From the NCBI RefSeq assembly GCF_022321485.1, contig NZ_JAKOGG010000003.1, positions 62,001-126,000 of the forward strand: a DNA stretch of 64,000 nt. The letters are read 5' to 3'. The position numbers were made by a program, and so were the translations under genes. Shown here piece by piece: positions 1 to 8,875 of this stretch. Positions within the stretch are counted from its first letter, which is position 1, and every line of letters starts with the position of its first letter. Source of the stretch: Shewanella electrica. GTDB taxonomy: Bacteria > Pseudomonadota > Gammaproteobacteria > Enterobacterales > Shewanellaceae. The notes beneath the pieces are model-generated. The model saw only the letters and a program-made list of their open reading frames with translations. It was not told the origin of the DNA and ran no database searches.

Positions 1-1005
1 TTTGGCTTGTGATTGCTCGGCCCAGAATTTCACTAAACCGGGATACAGTTGCGTCAGCTCTTTTTGTTCCAGCAAGGCTTGCTTGAGGCTAACGCTGTCT
101 TTGCCAACGGTCACTGACGTAGCGCCATCGAGCTGCCAAGCGCTCAACAGTGAATCCACCAGCACATCATCATTACTGAAATACACGCCCAGCGCATCGC
201 CCGGCTGATAAGTAATGCCAGAATCGCCCAAGTCGATTTCGACATGGCGGGTATCTTTAACCGAATCACGGCTGGTCAGCTTTTGGCTAACCATGATTTC
301 AGCCGTGTATGGCTGTTGTTTGCTGTACTGCGACGTGGTTTCCGCGAACGGTACTGACGGTGAGGCAGCGCTGGCGCTGCTAGATTGCACTAATAAAGGC
401 TTAGCCGCCGCAATCACTTCGCTCTGCCAAGTCTCGCTCGCTTGCTGGTAATCCAAGTCACAATCAACGCGTGGCAGTAATGGTTCAGCACCGAGTTTAG
501 CTAAGCGCTCATCAAACTCTTTTCCGGTTTGGCAGAAGAATTCATAGGAAGAATCGCCTAGACTCAATACTGCATAGCGTACGCCGTCCAGTTTAGGCGC
601 ACGTTTGGATGCCAAAAACTTGTGTAGTTCAATCGCGTCATCTGGCGCTTCGCCTTCGCCTTGAGTGCTAACAACAACCGCCAACAAGGTTTCTTGTTTG
701 AGATTACGGCTGTTGTAATCGCCCATAGAAACTAAGTTAACCGCGAGACCTGCCGCCTTAGCTTGGTTAGCTAACTCGGTAGCAACGCCACGGCTATTGC
801 CAGTTTGACTGCCATAAAGAATTGTTAATTTACTGTTAGTTTCAACAGCAGCAACAGCAGTTGGGGTCGCGTTCGCAGTCGCCGCTAAATAGCCGCTAAC
901 CCAAGCGAGTTGAACCGGCGTTAATTGCGCCGACAATTGCTTAAGCGCCTCAACCTGTTGTGCTGACAACGGTGACGCCAAAGATGACAGATCGTTAAGT
1001 GACAT
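1..1005 (-). CDS. cysJ: Sulfite reductase [NADPH] flavoprotein alpha subunit, C-terminus missing
   Basis: This is the N-terminal 335 codons of CysJ, the FMN/FAD subunit that passes electrons from NADPH to the sulfite reductase hemoprotein in assimilatory sulfate reduction. The protein opens MSLNDLSSL and carries a flavodoxin domain at about residues 60-200 with the FMN phosphate loop YGSQTGNS, followed by the start of the FAD-binding reductase domain (ITYQPGDALGVYF). The frame stays open through base 1, so the FAD/NADPH half lies outside the window. The ATG at 1003-1005 is preceded by GAAGG at moderate spacing. It is divergent from pntA. Identification is strong; completeness cannot be judged. 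Confidence 0.93.
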   Translation of the reverse strand, partial: MSLNDLSSLASPLSAQQVEALKQLSAQLTPVQLAWVSGYLAATANATPTAVAAVETNSKLTILYGSQTGNSRGVATELANQAKAAGLAVNLVSMGDYNSRNLKQETLLAVVVSTQGEGEAPDDAIELHKFLASKRAPKLDGVRYAVLSLGDSSYEFFCQTGKEFDERLAKLGAEPLLPRVDCDLDYQQASETWQSEVIAAAKPLLVQSSSASAASPSVPFAETTSQYSKQQPYTAEIMVSQKLTSRDSVKDTRHVEIDLGDSGITYQPGDALGVYFSNDDVLVDSLLSAWQLDGATSVTVGKDSVSLKQALLEQKELTQLYPGLVKFWAEQSQAK

Positions 1006-1420
1006 GAGCTCAGCCTTCAATTATAGGTATGCACGCAAGCTTAGCGCCGCTACGTTTGGTTAAAAAAGAATAAAATTTACTTTTTTATTCGTATTTGGAA
1101 TATGCGATTAAAGCTATTTAAGTTAAAAAAATGTGTGCTGGCGCAAAGATTTTGCTCCGACCAGTTCAGATTAGCGCCGCTTTGCGATTCAGCGCTTGTT
1201 TCCGATGCTGGAGTTGCCAAAATGGCTCTAGCACGAATGTGCCATGAAGGAAAGTTACGCACTCACAATCCAACTTTCCGTTCATGCGGAGCGACAAGTA
1301 ACAGTCGAATATATCGATTACAAAGCGTATATTGATTGATTCTGACCTATACAGCATATCGCCTTTTGCGCTATAAAATGCGCCAAACAGGCGTTAATTA
1401 TTCAAAATCAGGGAATAGTC
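1006..1420. other. Divergent cysJ-pntA intergenic region
   Basis: This 415-base gap separates two divergent genes and should hold both promoters. I see a TATAAA at 1372-1377 that could serve pntA, but no good -35 at normal spacing. The AT-rich part at about 1060-1110 is where an activator such as CysB would be expected for cysJ, but I cannot recognise a site. Short ORFs here have no protein-like features. Confidence 0.4.
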
Positions 1421-2947
1421 ATGCAAATTGGAATACCGAGAGAAGGCCTCGCCGGTGAGACTCGGGTCGCTGCGACCCCAGCCACCGTTGAGCAACTAAA
1501 AAAGCTCGGCTTCGAAGTTACTGTTCAAGCGGGCGCGGGGGCGTTGTCCAGCTTTGATGATAAGGCTTTTGAAGCTGCTGGAGCCACTGTGGCGCCAGAC
1601 GTATGGCAAGCCGACCTGATCTTCAAGGTCAATGCACCCACCGAAGAAGAGATTGGCCAAATCAAAGATGGGGCAACTCTGGTGAGCTTTATCTGGCCGG
1701 CGCAGAATCCTGAGCTGGTAGAGAAGCTGTCCCAACGCAACATCAACGTGATGGCGATGGACATGGTGCCGCGTATTTCACGCGCTCAATCACTCGATGC
1801 TTTGTCATCCATGGCCAACATTGGTGGCTACCGTGCCGTCGTTGAAGCGGCCCATGAGTTTGGTCGCTTCTTCACTGGTCAAATCACCGCCGCGGGTAAA
1901 GTACCACCAGCCAAAGTATTGGTGATTGGTGCTGGTGTGGCGGGTCTGGCTGCTATTGGTGCGGCCGGTTCTCTCGGTGCTGTGGTACGCGCGTTTGATA
2001 CCCGCCTTGAAGTGGCTGAACAGATTGAATCTATGGGCGGTCAATTCCTCAAACTGGAGTTTGACGAAGACGGCTCATCTTCTGACGGTTACGCCAAAGT
2101 GATGTCAGAAGAGTTTATTAAAGCGGAAATGGCGCTGTTTGCCGAACAAGCCAAAGAAGTGGATATCATCATCACTACCGCGTTGATCCCAGGTCGCCCA
2201 GCACCGCGTCTCATCACCAAAGAGATGGTGGATTCCATGAAGCCAGGCTCAGTGATCGTCGATATGGCGGCACAAACTGGCGGTAACTGCGAATACACCA
2301 AACCGGGTGAACTGTTTGTCACCGACAACGGCGTGAAAGTGATCGGTTACACCGATCTGCCGGGTCGTCTGCCAGCACAATCGTCACAACTTTACGGCAC
2401 CAACCTCGTCAACCTGATGAAGCTGATGTGTAAAGAGAAAGACGGCAATGCCATCCTCGATTTTGAAGACACGGTAATGCGCAACATGACCGTGGTAAAA
2501 GCCGGTGAAGTGACCTTCCCGCCACCAGCGATTTCCGTGTCGGCGGCACCACAAAAACCGGCGGCCAAAGCCGCACCGGTAAAAGACGACACCCCAAAAC
2601 CACCGTCAAAACTCAAATACATTTTGGGTGCAGCGGGCATGGTGGCGTTTGCCGCTGTCGCTTCAGTGGCTCCAGCAGAGTTTCTGTCGCACTTTACTGT
2701 GTTTATGCTCGCCTGCGTAGTGGGTTACTACGTGGTGTGGAACGTATCGCACTCGCTGCACACACCGTTGATGTCGGTCACTAACGCTATTTCCGGCATT
2801 ATCGTAGTGGGTGCACTGTTACAGATTGGTCAAGGCTCATCATTGGTGACCGCGCTTGCCTTTGTGGCGGTATTGATTGCCAGCATCAACATCTTCGGTG
2901 GTTTCACCGTGACTCAGCGCATGCTGAAGATGTTCCGTAAAGGTTAA
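1421..2947 (+). CDS. pntA: NAD(P) transhydrogenase alpha subunit
   Basis: PntA forms, with PntB, the inner-membrane pump that couples hydride transfer from NADH to NADP+ to proton entry, supplying NADPH. The 508 residues match the usual length. An alanine-dehydrogenase/PNT-like domain I covers about residues 1-385, with the Rossmann loop GAGVAGLAA at about 170-178 and ETRVAATP near the N-terminus. A proline/alanine-rich linker leads into about four membrane helices from residue 400 to the end. The ATG follows AGGGA at 7 bases. pntB starts 11 bases downstream, so the two are co-transcribed. Confidence 0.97.
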   Translation: MQIGIPREGLAGETRVAATPATVEQLKKLGFEVTVQAGAGALSSFDDKAFEAAGATVAPDVWQADLIFKVNAPTEEEIGQIKDGATLVSFIWPAQNPELVEKLSQRNINVMAMDMVPRISRAQSLDALSSMANIGGYRAVVEAAHEFGRFFTGQITAAGKVPPAKVLVIGAGVAGLAAIGAAGSLGAVVRAFDTRLEVAEQIESMGGQFLKLEFDEDGSSSDGYAKVMSEEFIKAEMALFAEQAKEVDIIITTALIPGRPAPRLITKEMVDSMKPGSVIVDMAAQTGGNCEYTKPGELFVTDNGVKVIGYTDLPGRLPAQSSQLYGTNLVNLMKLMCKEKDGNAILDFEDTVMRNMTVVKAGEVTFPPPAISVSAAPQKPAAKAAPVKDDTPKPPSKLKYILGAAGMVAFAAVASVAPAEFLSHFTVFMLACVVGYYVVWNVSHSLHTPLMSVTNAISGIIVVGALLQIGQGSSLVTALAFVAVLIASINIFGGFTVTQRMLKMFRKG

Positions 2948-2958
2948 GGGGGTTTATC

Positions 2959-4443
2959 GTGTCTCAAGGACTGGTTACAGCAGCCTATATTATTTCGGCG
3001 CTGTGTTTTATTTTGAGTTTGGCTGGCTTATCTAAGCAAGAAACCGCTAAGCAAGGTAACTACTTAGGGGTTATCGGCATGGCGATTGCTTTGATTGCCA
3101 CCATTTTAAACCCTGCCACCAGCGGCGTAACTTGGATTATTTTGGCGATGGTGATCGGCGGCGCGATTGGCGTGCGTTTGGCACTGAAAGTTGAAATGAC
3201 CCAAATGCCTGAGCTGGTAGCGATTCTGCACAGTTTCGTGGGTTTAGCAGCAGTGTTGGTAGGCTTTAACAGCTTGATTGATCTACATCCAGCTGCAACT
3301 TCAGCAGTGGTAGTGAACGCTGGCGCTGATCTGCAAACCACGCTAAACGCGGTTAAAGAAGCTTATGAAGAAGCGGCCGCGGCGGCGTCACATCAAGCGC
3401 TGACTGGCGCGATGCTAAACATCCACTTGGTGGAAATCTTCCTCGGCATCTTCATCGGTGCGGTAACCTTCACCGGTTCTATCGTGGCATTCGGTAAGTT
3501 GCGCGGCGTGATTTCCTCAAAACCGCTGATGTTGCCGCATCGCCACAAGTTGAACCTGTTGGCGGTGGTCGTGTCATTCGCCTTGCTACTGTACTTTGTT
3601 AACACCGCTGGCAGCGTATTGCCCGTGATCATCATGACGCTGATTGCCCTCGCCTTTGGCTGGCACTTGGTGGCGTCTATTGGTGGCGCGGATATGCCGG
3701 TAGTGGTGTCGATGCTGAACTCCTACTCAGGTTGGGCTGCAGCAGCGGCGGGCTTTATGCTGTCGAATGACCTGCTGATTGTTACCGGTGCGCTGGTAGG
3801 TTCATCAGGTGCGATTCTGTCATACATCATGTGTAAGGCGATGAACCGTTCGTTTGTGTCAGTCATTGCAGGTGGTTTTGGTACTGATGGTGCCGTATCA
3901 ACGGGCGATGAAGAGATGGGCGAGTACCGCGAAACCACCGCTGAAGAAGTGGCAGAGATGCTGAAAAACTCTAGTTCAGTGATCATCACTCCCGGATACG
4001 GTATGGCGGTAGCACAGGCACAATATCCAGTAGCGGAAATCACCTCAAAACTGCGCGCAGCGGGTGTTGAAGTACGCTTTGGTATTCACCCAGTGGCGGG
4101 GCGTCTGCCAGGCCACATGAACGTATTGCTGGCAGAAGCCAAAGTGCCGTACGACATCGTATTGGAGATGGACGAAATCAACGACGATTTCGAATCCACC
4201 GATACCGTGCTGGTGATTGGTGCCAACGATACCGTGAACCCAGCGGCATCTGAAGATCCAAGCAGCCCAATTGCGGGCATGCCAGTGCTGGAAGTGTGGA
4301 AAGCGACCAACGTTATCGCCTTCAAACGCTCGATGAATACCGGTTACGCTGGGGTGCAAAACCCACTGTTCTTCAAAGACAACACCCAAATGTTGTTTGG
4401 TGATGCGAAAGACTCAGTAACTGCGATTCTTAACGCGCTGTAA
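2959..4443 (+). CDS. pntB: NAD(P) transhydrogenase beta subunit
   Basis: PntB is the partner of PntA: an N-terminal bundle of membrane helices forms the proton path, and the C-terminal cytosolic domain III (from about residue 315) binds NADP(H), with [10 protein letters not shown] and [12 protein letters not shown] as landmarks. The start is GTG at 2959, supported by the upstream AAGGGGG. At 494 residues it is longer than the E. coli protein (about 462, from memory); the extra sequence is an alanine/glutamate-rich stretch at about residues 115-150, between two membrane helices. Everything else matches closely. A hairpin terminator follows. Confidence 0.97.
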   Translation: MSQGLVTAAYIISALCFILSLAGLSKQETAKQGNYLGVIGMAIALIATILNPATSGVTWIILAMVIGGAIGVRLALKVEMTQMPELVAILHSFVGLAAVLVGFNSLIDLHPAATSAVVVNAGADLQTTLNAVKEAYEEAAAAASHQALTGAMLNIHLVEIFLGIFIGAVTFTGSIVAFGKLRGVISSKPLMLPHRHKLNLLAVVVSFALLLYFVNTAGSVLPVIIMTLIALAFGWHLVASIGGADMPVVVSMLNSYSGWAAAAAGFMLSNDLLIVTGALVGSSGAILSYIMCKAMNRSFVSVIAGGFGTDGAVSTGDEEMGEYRETTAEEVAEMLKNSSSVIITPGYGMAVAQAQYPVAEITSKLRAAGVEVRFGIHPVAGRLPGHMNVLLAEAKVPYDIVLEMDEINDDFESTDTVLVIGANDTVNPAASEDPSSPIAGMPVLEVWKATNVIAFKRSMNTGYAGVQNPLFFKDNTQMLFGDAKDSVTAILNAL

Positions 4444-4463
4444 GCTGTTAGCTTCGCTATTAA

Positions 4464-4499
4464 AAAAGCCGATGCATAAATAAACATGCATCGGCTTTT
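4464..4499. terminator. Terminator of pntAB, possibly bidirectional
   Basis: AAAAGCCGATGCAT (4464-4477) pairs perfectly with ATGCATCGGCTTTT (4486-4499) around an 8-base loop. The stem has A-rich and T-rich ends, so it can terminate pntAB and also the converging minus-strand CBS gene that ends at 4520. Confidence 0.85.
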
Positions 4500-4519
4500 G
4501 TTTTAGCTACTGTGCTGGA

Positions 4520-5110
4520 TTAGCCGTTAATCACTTGTTTTTCCAAGTTATGGCTTTGGCGCAGTTGCTGCAAAATATTCAGCACATTCACTTCGTGCTT
4601 AGCGCTCGTTTGCTGACGCATCCGCTGCGAAATATCTTCTGCGGCCAACAAACCACACACATTACCGCGCTGATTAATCACCAACAAAAAGTCACGTTGC
4701 ACGCTGCGAAAACTCGCCAACACATCCGCTACAGTGGCATCAGCTAACTCTTCTTCGGCTACTGCCAGCATCTCATAACGTGGCAACATCATATCCGATA
4801 CCGTCCAAGTGGATGGGCCGTGCGCTTTATCGACATACTTAGCCAAGCTATCCGCCGACAACCAGTTACGGCCAACAATGCCCAAAAACTCATGGCGATC
4901 ATTGACCACATAGTTAATCTGGCTGTTTTCGGCGTCCATGATATTAAACGCTTCTGGCGCTGGCATGTTGGCGGGCAACGCCATACGCAGTTGATGGTCA
5001 AAAGACATCATCGCTTCAGTGGCAGGAGATTCAGCGGTTAACGCAGTTACCGCAGTAGACTGAGCTAAGGTTTGGCTAGCATTCAAACAAAAGGTTGATA
5101 ATGTTTTCAT
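4520..5110 (-). CDS. CBS-domain pair protein
   Basis: This 196-residue protein has two CBS-like halves. The first spans about residues 30-95 (INYVVNDRHEFLGIVGR), the second about 100-170 (DATVADVLASFRSVQRDFLLVINQRGNVCGLLAAED). CBS pairs usually bind adenosine nucleotides and regulate a partner; no catalytic domain is attached. It resembles the CBS part of proline/glycine-betaine transporter ATPases, but no transporter gene is adjacent. I chose the ATG at 5110 because the alternative ATG at 5125 lies in the ribosome-binding sequence (GAGGT). The upstream small membrane gene ends 49 bases away, so co-transcription is likely. Confidence 0.75.
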   Translation of the reverse strand: MKTLSTFCLNASQTLAQSTAVTALTAESPATEAMMSFDHQLRMALPANMPAPEAFNIMDAENSQINYVVNDRHEFLGIVGRNWLSADSLAKYVDKAHGPSTWTVSDMMLPRYEMLAVAEEELADATVADVLASFRSVQRDFLLVINQRGNVCGLLAAEDISQRMRQQTSAKHEVNVLNILQQLRQSHNLEKQVING

Positions 5111-5159
5111 AGTGCACCTCTGCAAAAATTTTCATTTTTTTAAGTTCGCTTGATTTGGA

Positions 5160-5504
5160 TTAGGCCAATCCAGTCAGCGGCGGTGCACGGCTCGGCGCCA
5201 TAAAGTAGCGCGGTAGAAAGTGGTGAGATGAGGCCAACTTAGTTGGCGCTATCTCTTTTAGCAGGGCAAAACGCACCTGCGGTTTGGCTCGCCTTTGGGG
5301 CTCCAGCGGCTCGAATGACTCTGACAAACTTTCAGGCACTACGCCAGCACTGGTCAGGATGTGGGCCCGAGCAACGCTATGTTCATCAGAGTTGAGAACG
5401 GTTTGATGTAACGGATTAATCCGTGTAGCAGAGGCAATAGCCAGCACCAACGTCAAGGCAACGCCGAGAATAAAGAGTGCTGTGTTTCTTTGCCAATTCT
5501 GCAT
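5160..5504 (-). CDS. Small membrane-anchored protein of unknown function
   Basis: The 114-residue product begins MQNWQRNTALFILG and has one hydrophobic segment at about residues 8-27, giving a signal anchor or uncleaved signal. The rest is hydrophilic, proline- and arginine-rich, and ends RAPPLTGLA. I do not recognise the family. An in-frame TAG three codons upstream fixes the ATG at 5504 as the earliest start, yet there is no Shine-Dalgarno sequence; a perfect CRP-type palindrome occupies that place instead. The gene may be co-transcribed with the CBS gene downstream. Compact coding and a sensible N-terminus make it probably real. Confidence 0.6.
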   Translation of the reverse strand: MQNWQRNTALFILGVALTLVLAIASATRINPLHQTVLNSDEHSVARAHILTSAGVVPESLSESFEPLEPQRRAKPQVRFALLKEIAPTKLASSHHFLPRYFMAPSRAPPLTGLA

Positions 5505-5507
5505 GTT

Positions 5508-5523
5508 TGTGATCTAACTCACA
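5508..5523. promoter_or_regulatory. Perfect CRP-type palindrome
   Basis: TGTGATCTAACTCACA matches TGTGA-N6-TCACA exactly. It lies 3 bases upstream of the ATG of the small membrane gene at 5504 and covers the place where its ribosome-binding site should be. A CRP/FNR-family protein bound here would more likely repress than activate that start. Function is inferred. Confidence 0.65.
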
Positions 5524-5679
5524 GTTACACCATGTGATTGACACTAGCACGAAGATTCGATAGGGAGCAACTAAAACCCTGACAAACGAGTAAAGATTTT
5601 TTGCACTGAGCTAATCGAAAAAACTGAAAGTTATTGCGATTAGCACGGCGACAAATTGAAATACCCATTGGTTAGTCAG

Positions 5680-6780
5680 TTACTTAGACTGGCGCGCATC
5701 ACGCCGCCAACGCAGCGTGCCTTGGTGCAATAACGCTACCATGGGATTATTGGCAAACACCGACGCACGATAGCGCCAGCCCACCACTAAGCCCGCAACA
5801 AAACCACCGATGTGCGCCCAATATGCCACGCCAACACCGGCTTGCATGAGTCCCCAAACATTCATGCCAAGCCAAATAATGAAGTACCACTGCACCGGCA
5901 AACGCAACTGCACAATCAGCAGCATGAATGACAGTTTGGCATTGCGAAACCACAACATATACATGCCAAACAACCCAGCAATGGCACCGCTGGCACCAAT
6001 AATCGGCGTGGTGGAGCTTGGATCGGCCGCAACTTGCGCAAATGCCGCCACCATGCCACAAAGCAGATACAACAACAGATAACGGGTGCGTCCGAGCACA
6101 TCCTCTAAGTTGTCACCGATGATGTAGAGAAAGTACATATTGCCGATGATATGCAAGTAACCACCGTGCAAAAACATATAGGTCAGTAGCGACCACGGCT
6201 GCTCGCCTTGCATTAGCAATGCGGGAGTTAATGGCAACTCGGCTTGATAGGGCGCCAACCAATCTACTTGCAGTTGATAGCAAGCAAACATAAACACATT
6301 GAGCACAATCAACGCCCACGTGACCCAAGGTCGGCCTTTGGGTTTGAGATTGGTTTCTAAGGGGAGTTTTAATAAGAACTGGAACAGCCAAGCGCCGATG
6401 CCGAGTTTGCCTTGTAACTGCTGGAGAAACTCCGCCGCGTTGGGTGTATCGACCACCACCGCTCTCGCCTCTTGTTCCACCCAAGTGCCAGAGCAATCCA
6501 AACAGCGTTGCACTTCCATCTCTAAGCCATTGAGCAAGTAGAAGCGCCCTAACTTCGAGCGACACTTAGGGCATGCACGGCGGTCATAGCCGATAAAGTC
6601 GCCTAAGCTACTTTCAAGTTTTACCTTATCGTGGCCGTTATCAGCGCTGGAGAGACTACGGTCAAGTTCACCATCATCAAACCACATGCCACCACAACGT
6701 CCACAAAGGTCGACACTTTCGCCATGAAACTCAGCCGCTTGTAAGCGTTCGAATCGACAATTAGGACAATGTGCCGCCAT
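5680..6780 (-). CDS. Rhomboid intramembrane serine protease with N-terminal zinc ribbons
   Basis: The 366-residue protein joins two zinc ribbons to a rhomboid protease. The ribbons are at C5/C8 with C26/C29 and C70/C73 with C93/C96, of the TFIIB-like type. About six membrane helices follow from residue 150. Rhomboid signatures are HGGYLHIIGN (H210, N214), the catalytic serine in GASG (S264) and the catalytic histidine in the last helix (H323). It should cleave membrane substrates within the bilayer; the substrate is unknown and the ribbons may recruit it. A strong AGGAG lies 8 bases before the ATG. It follows the 6791 gene by 10 bases, so the two form an operon. Confidence 0.9.
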   Translation of the reverse strand: MAAHCPNCRFERLQAAEFHGESVDLCGRCGGMWFDDGELDRSLSSADNGHDKVKLESSLGDFIGYDRRACPKCRSKLGRFYLLNGLEMEVQRCLDCSGTWVEQEARAVVVDTPNAAEFLQQLQGKLGIGAWLFQFLLKLPLETNLKPKGRPWVTWALIVLNVFMFACYQLQVDWLAPYQAELPLTPALLMQGEQPWSLLTYMFLHGGYLHIIGNMYFLYIIGDNLEDVLGRTRYLLLYLLCGMVAAFAQVAADPSSTTPIIGASGAIAGLFGMYMLWFRNAKLSFMLLIVQLRLPVQWYFIIWLGMNVWGLMQAGVGVAYWAHIGGFVAGLVVGWRYRASVFANNPMVALLHQGTLRWRRDARQSK

Positions 6781-6790
6781 GTGGTCACTC

Positions 6791-7345
6791 CTATACGCCG
6801 ACGTTGCTTTGCTTGAGCTCTAGGGCAAGATCTTGGTAGTTATGTTCCAGCTTGGGCAGCACATCGCTCTGCATCTTGGAACATAAGGTTTCTAACTCAT
6901 CCAAGCCTTTGCTGCGCAGCATATGGCGTGCTTCCATACGCTCTAACAACACGCCGACTTGCAGATAAAACTGCCGAATGGGTGTCAACAGTTCACTGGG
7001 CGTTTGTAAGGTATTGGGCGAATACTTCATGTTCGTCCAAACAAAGTCGGCTAACTGCGGGTGAACACTTCGCAGATCGGGCGGCCGATTTTCGCGGGTG
7101 GTTTTGACGTAATCGAGCAGAATATTCACATTCTCGCTGACTTCATCATGCAGTGAACGGCGCAGATAATAATTGGTTTGCGCATCATCGATGTTGTCAA
7201 AGGCAATGGCTTGGCTCAGTCCTTCTCTGCCAGCGAGATAAACGCCTGCTACCGTAGCAACAATCATAAACACTTGGCTAATCCAAAAGCTGGTTCGCGC
7301 CAATTCACTATTGTCGAGGCGCACGGTTCTACTCCGTTCGACCAC
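6791..7345 (-). CDS. Membrane-anchored protein of unknown function, upstream of rhomboid
   Basis: The product (about 184 residues) has a single hydrophobic helix near residues 20-40 (FWISQVFMIVATVAGVYLAG), then a mostly helical domain with acidic and leucine-rich stretches. I do not recognise a family; DUF4760-like proteins have a similar layout, but I cannot confirm that. The start is uncertain: I chose GTG at 7345 because GAGGG lies 7 bases upstream; a TTG at 7363 in the same frame is the alternative. It is the first gene of a two-gene unit with the rhomboid protease and could be a partner or substrate of it. Confidence 0.65.
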   Translation of the reverse strand: MVERSRTVRLDNSELARTSFWISQVFMIVATVAGVYLAGREGLSQAIAFDNIDDAQTNYYLRRSLHDEVSENVNILLDYVKTTRENRPPDLRSVHPQLADFVWTNMKYSPNTLQTPSELLTPIRQFYLQVGVLLERMEARHMLRSKGLDELETLCSKMQSDVLPKLEHNYQDLALELKQSNVGV

Positions 7346-7443
7346 CTTGGTTCCCTCGTTCAACGTACTTCTCCACTATCGGCTGTATTTTGCGAGCCAA
7401 TATACTAGCGAAAACGTGACAACATGACTACGACAGCAATGGA

Positions 7444-7917
7444 TTAGGCGGCTAAGCGCTGCTCAGCCAGCAGTTTTACTGCACTGCGACCCAGCAGTTC
7501 ACTGACCAAGCGACAGCCTGCATCACCAAAGTGGCGGCGTGCTTGCGAGCGGGTAAGTTCAATCGCTTCAAACTGTGGCACTTCAGCACTGGCTCGAGCG
7601 CAGAAATTGAAGAACAAACGCAACACCGCTCGCCGTTCTGCCGCTTCGAGCGCGGTCAACCAACTACGTTCAAATTGTTCGATATCGCAAAAATCCAAGG
7701 CGGACACAAAAAATGCAGCAATACGGCTGTTAAGCGCTAACAGAAAATCGATCTTACGGGGGAAATGGTGCGAAATACCGGTGCGGCTAATGCCAGTGGC
7801 TTGCGCCAGCGTACTGTATGACATGTTATCATACCCAAGGGTTAAAATTTGCTGTAACGCTGCGTCTTCAATTTGACGAATTGTCAGCGCCGTTTCAACT
7901 TTGGAACGCTTGGCCAT
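7444..7917 (-). CDS. TetR-family transcriptional regulator
   Basis: The 157-residue protein has a TetR-type helix-turn-helix at about residues 20-55 (MSYSTLAQATGISRTGISHHF, with a lysine/asparate-rich recognition end), followed by a helical ligand or dimer domain. It is shorter than most TetR proteins (about 190-220). The ATG at 7917 has AGAGGG at 6 bases; a TTG one codon earlier is less likely. Nothing next to it suggests a target; the neighbours are the membrane/rhomboid pair and the HExxH gene. Confidence 0.85.
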   Translation of the reverse strand: MAKRSKVETALTIRQIEDAALQQILTLGYDNMSYSTLAQATGISRTGISHHFPRKIDFLLALNSRIAAFFVSALDFCDIEQFERSWLTALEAAERRAVLRLFFNFCARASAEVPQFEAIELTRSQARRHFGDAGCRLVSELLGRSAVKLLAEQRLAA

Positions 7918-8026
7918 CAACAGCCCTCTAACAAGCTCAATTTATTGGGAATTTGAGCTTAACAAAGCGGCTTAACCAATAGCCAACAGCTTAAAGTTTT
8001 TTTAGTTACGAATTGGTGAGATCCCA

Positions 8027-8875
8027 TTACTTTGAGGCAGCATGATGTTTTTCCAGCAGATTTTGCTCCGTCATCCACTGTTCTGCCGCTGCATCACCCA
8101 TCACCCGCCGTAAGGTAGTACCAATGACCTCGCCTAACGCGGGCCGGCGCCAACTCAGGTAATCTGGCAGCGATTGCCAACGGCCCATGCCGAACAGCCG
8201 TTGTAGCAAACCCGAAAACTCCTGCAACTCATCTTCGTTATAACGTTTGGTGGCGTGAAACAGTGGCAGCAGCCATGCGGCAAAACTGCTGCGTTGCATC
8301 TGCTGTGCATCAAAACTGGCGAATTGCGGTGCCAGATATAACGCGGTCCAGTGGGAGAAGTTTTCGATGTCAGCAAACACCGCCATATTGCGGCGATCCA
8401 GTTGCTGCCGCGCCAACGTCAGCTCACCGGTTTCCTGCACGCTGCGCCACAGCATATAACAGTCGGCCAACCATTCATGCTCCAACGGCGTTAAGCTCGT
8501 CGGTAACTGCCCAGCATGCTGCAACGCACAGATCTCCAAATGGCCCAGTTCGTGCCACAAGGTCAGTTCAGCTTGTTGCGCTAGCGGCAACTGGTAAACG
8601 GTATCATTCCACAATGCGCTGATGCTGTGATTGAGGCGCTCTGGCGCCCACAGGATCATGCCAGCAAACTGCTCATCGTCGACAGGCATCGCCATCGCGG
8701 CACGCAAGCCGAGTTGGCGCTGCAATGTAGCCCATTGTGACGGGAAACGCTGCTGATATTTGGCAGGGACGACCGCTAAACATTGCGAGTATTGCTCAGG
8801 TGGGCAGACTAACGCTTGGCGCTCGCCCACCTCACTCCAGAACAAACTGCTTGCCAGCATCCCTGCCATCAACAT
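8027..8875 (-). CDS. Putative zinc metalloprotease (HExxH), coupled to hldE
   Basis: The 282-residue protein starts with a short hydrophobic stretch (MLMAGMLASSLFW), which may be a signal or anchor. It carries HELGH at residues 108-112 and LEHEWLAD at 131-138; an HExxH followed 20-25 residues later by an acidic ExxAD motif is the layout of gluzincin metallopeptidases, so H108, H112 and E132 or E134 are the likely zinc ligands. I do not recognise a named family. Its ATG directly abuts the TAA of hldE, so it is translationally coupled to LPS-heptose synthesis. Protease activity is inferred from motifs only. Confidence 0.65.
   Translation of the reverse strand: MLMAGMLASSLFWSEVGERQALVCPPEQYSQCLAVVPAKYQQRFPSQWATLQRQLGLRAAMAMPVDDEQFAGMILWAPERLNHSISALWNDTVYQLPLAQQAELTLWHELGHLEICALQHAGQLPTSLTPLEHEWLADCYMLWRSVQETGELTLARQQLDRRNMAVFADIENFSHWTALYLAPQFASFDAQQMQRSSFAAWLLPLFHATKRYNEDELQEFSGLLQRLFGMGRWQSLPDYLSWRRPALGEVIGTTLRRVMGDAAAEQWMTEQNLLEKHHAASK

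Noticed and set aside
1102-1335. 77-codon plus-strand frame between cysJ and pntA
   Set aside because: No ribosome-binding site and sequence without protein-like regularity.
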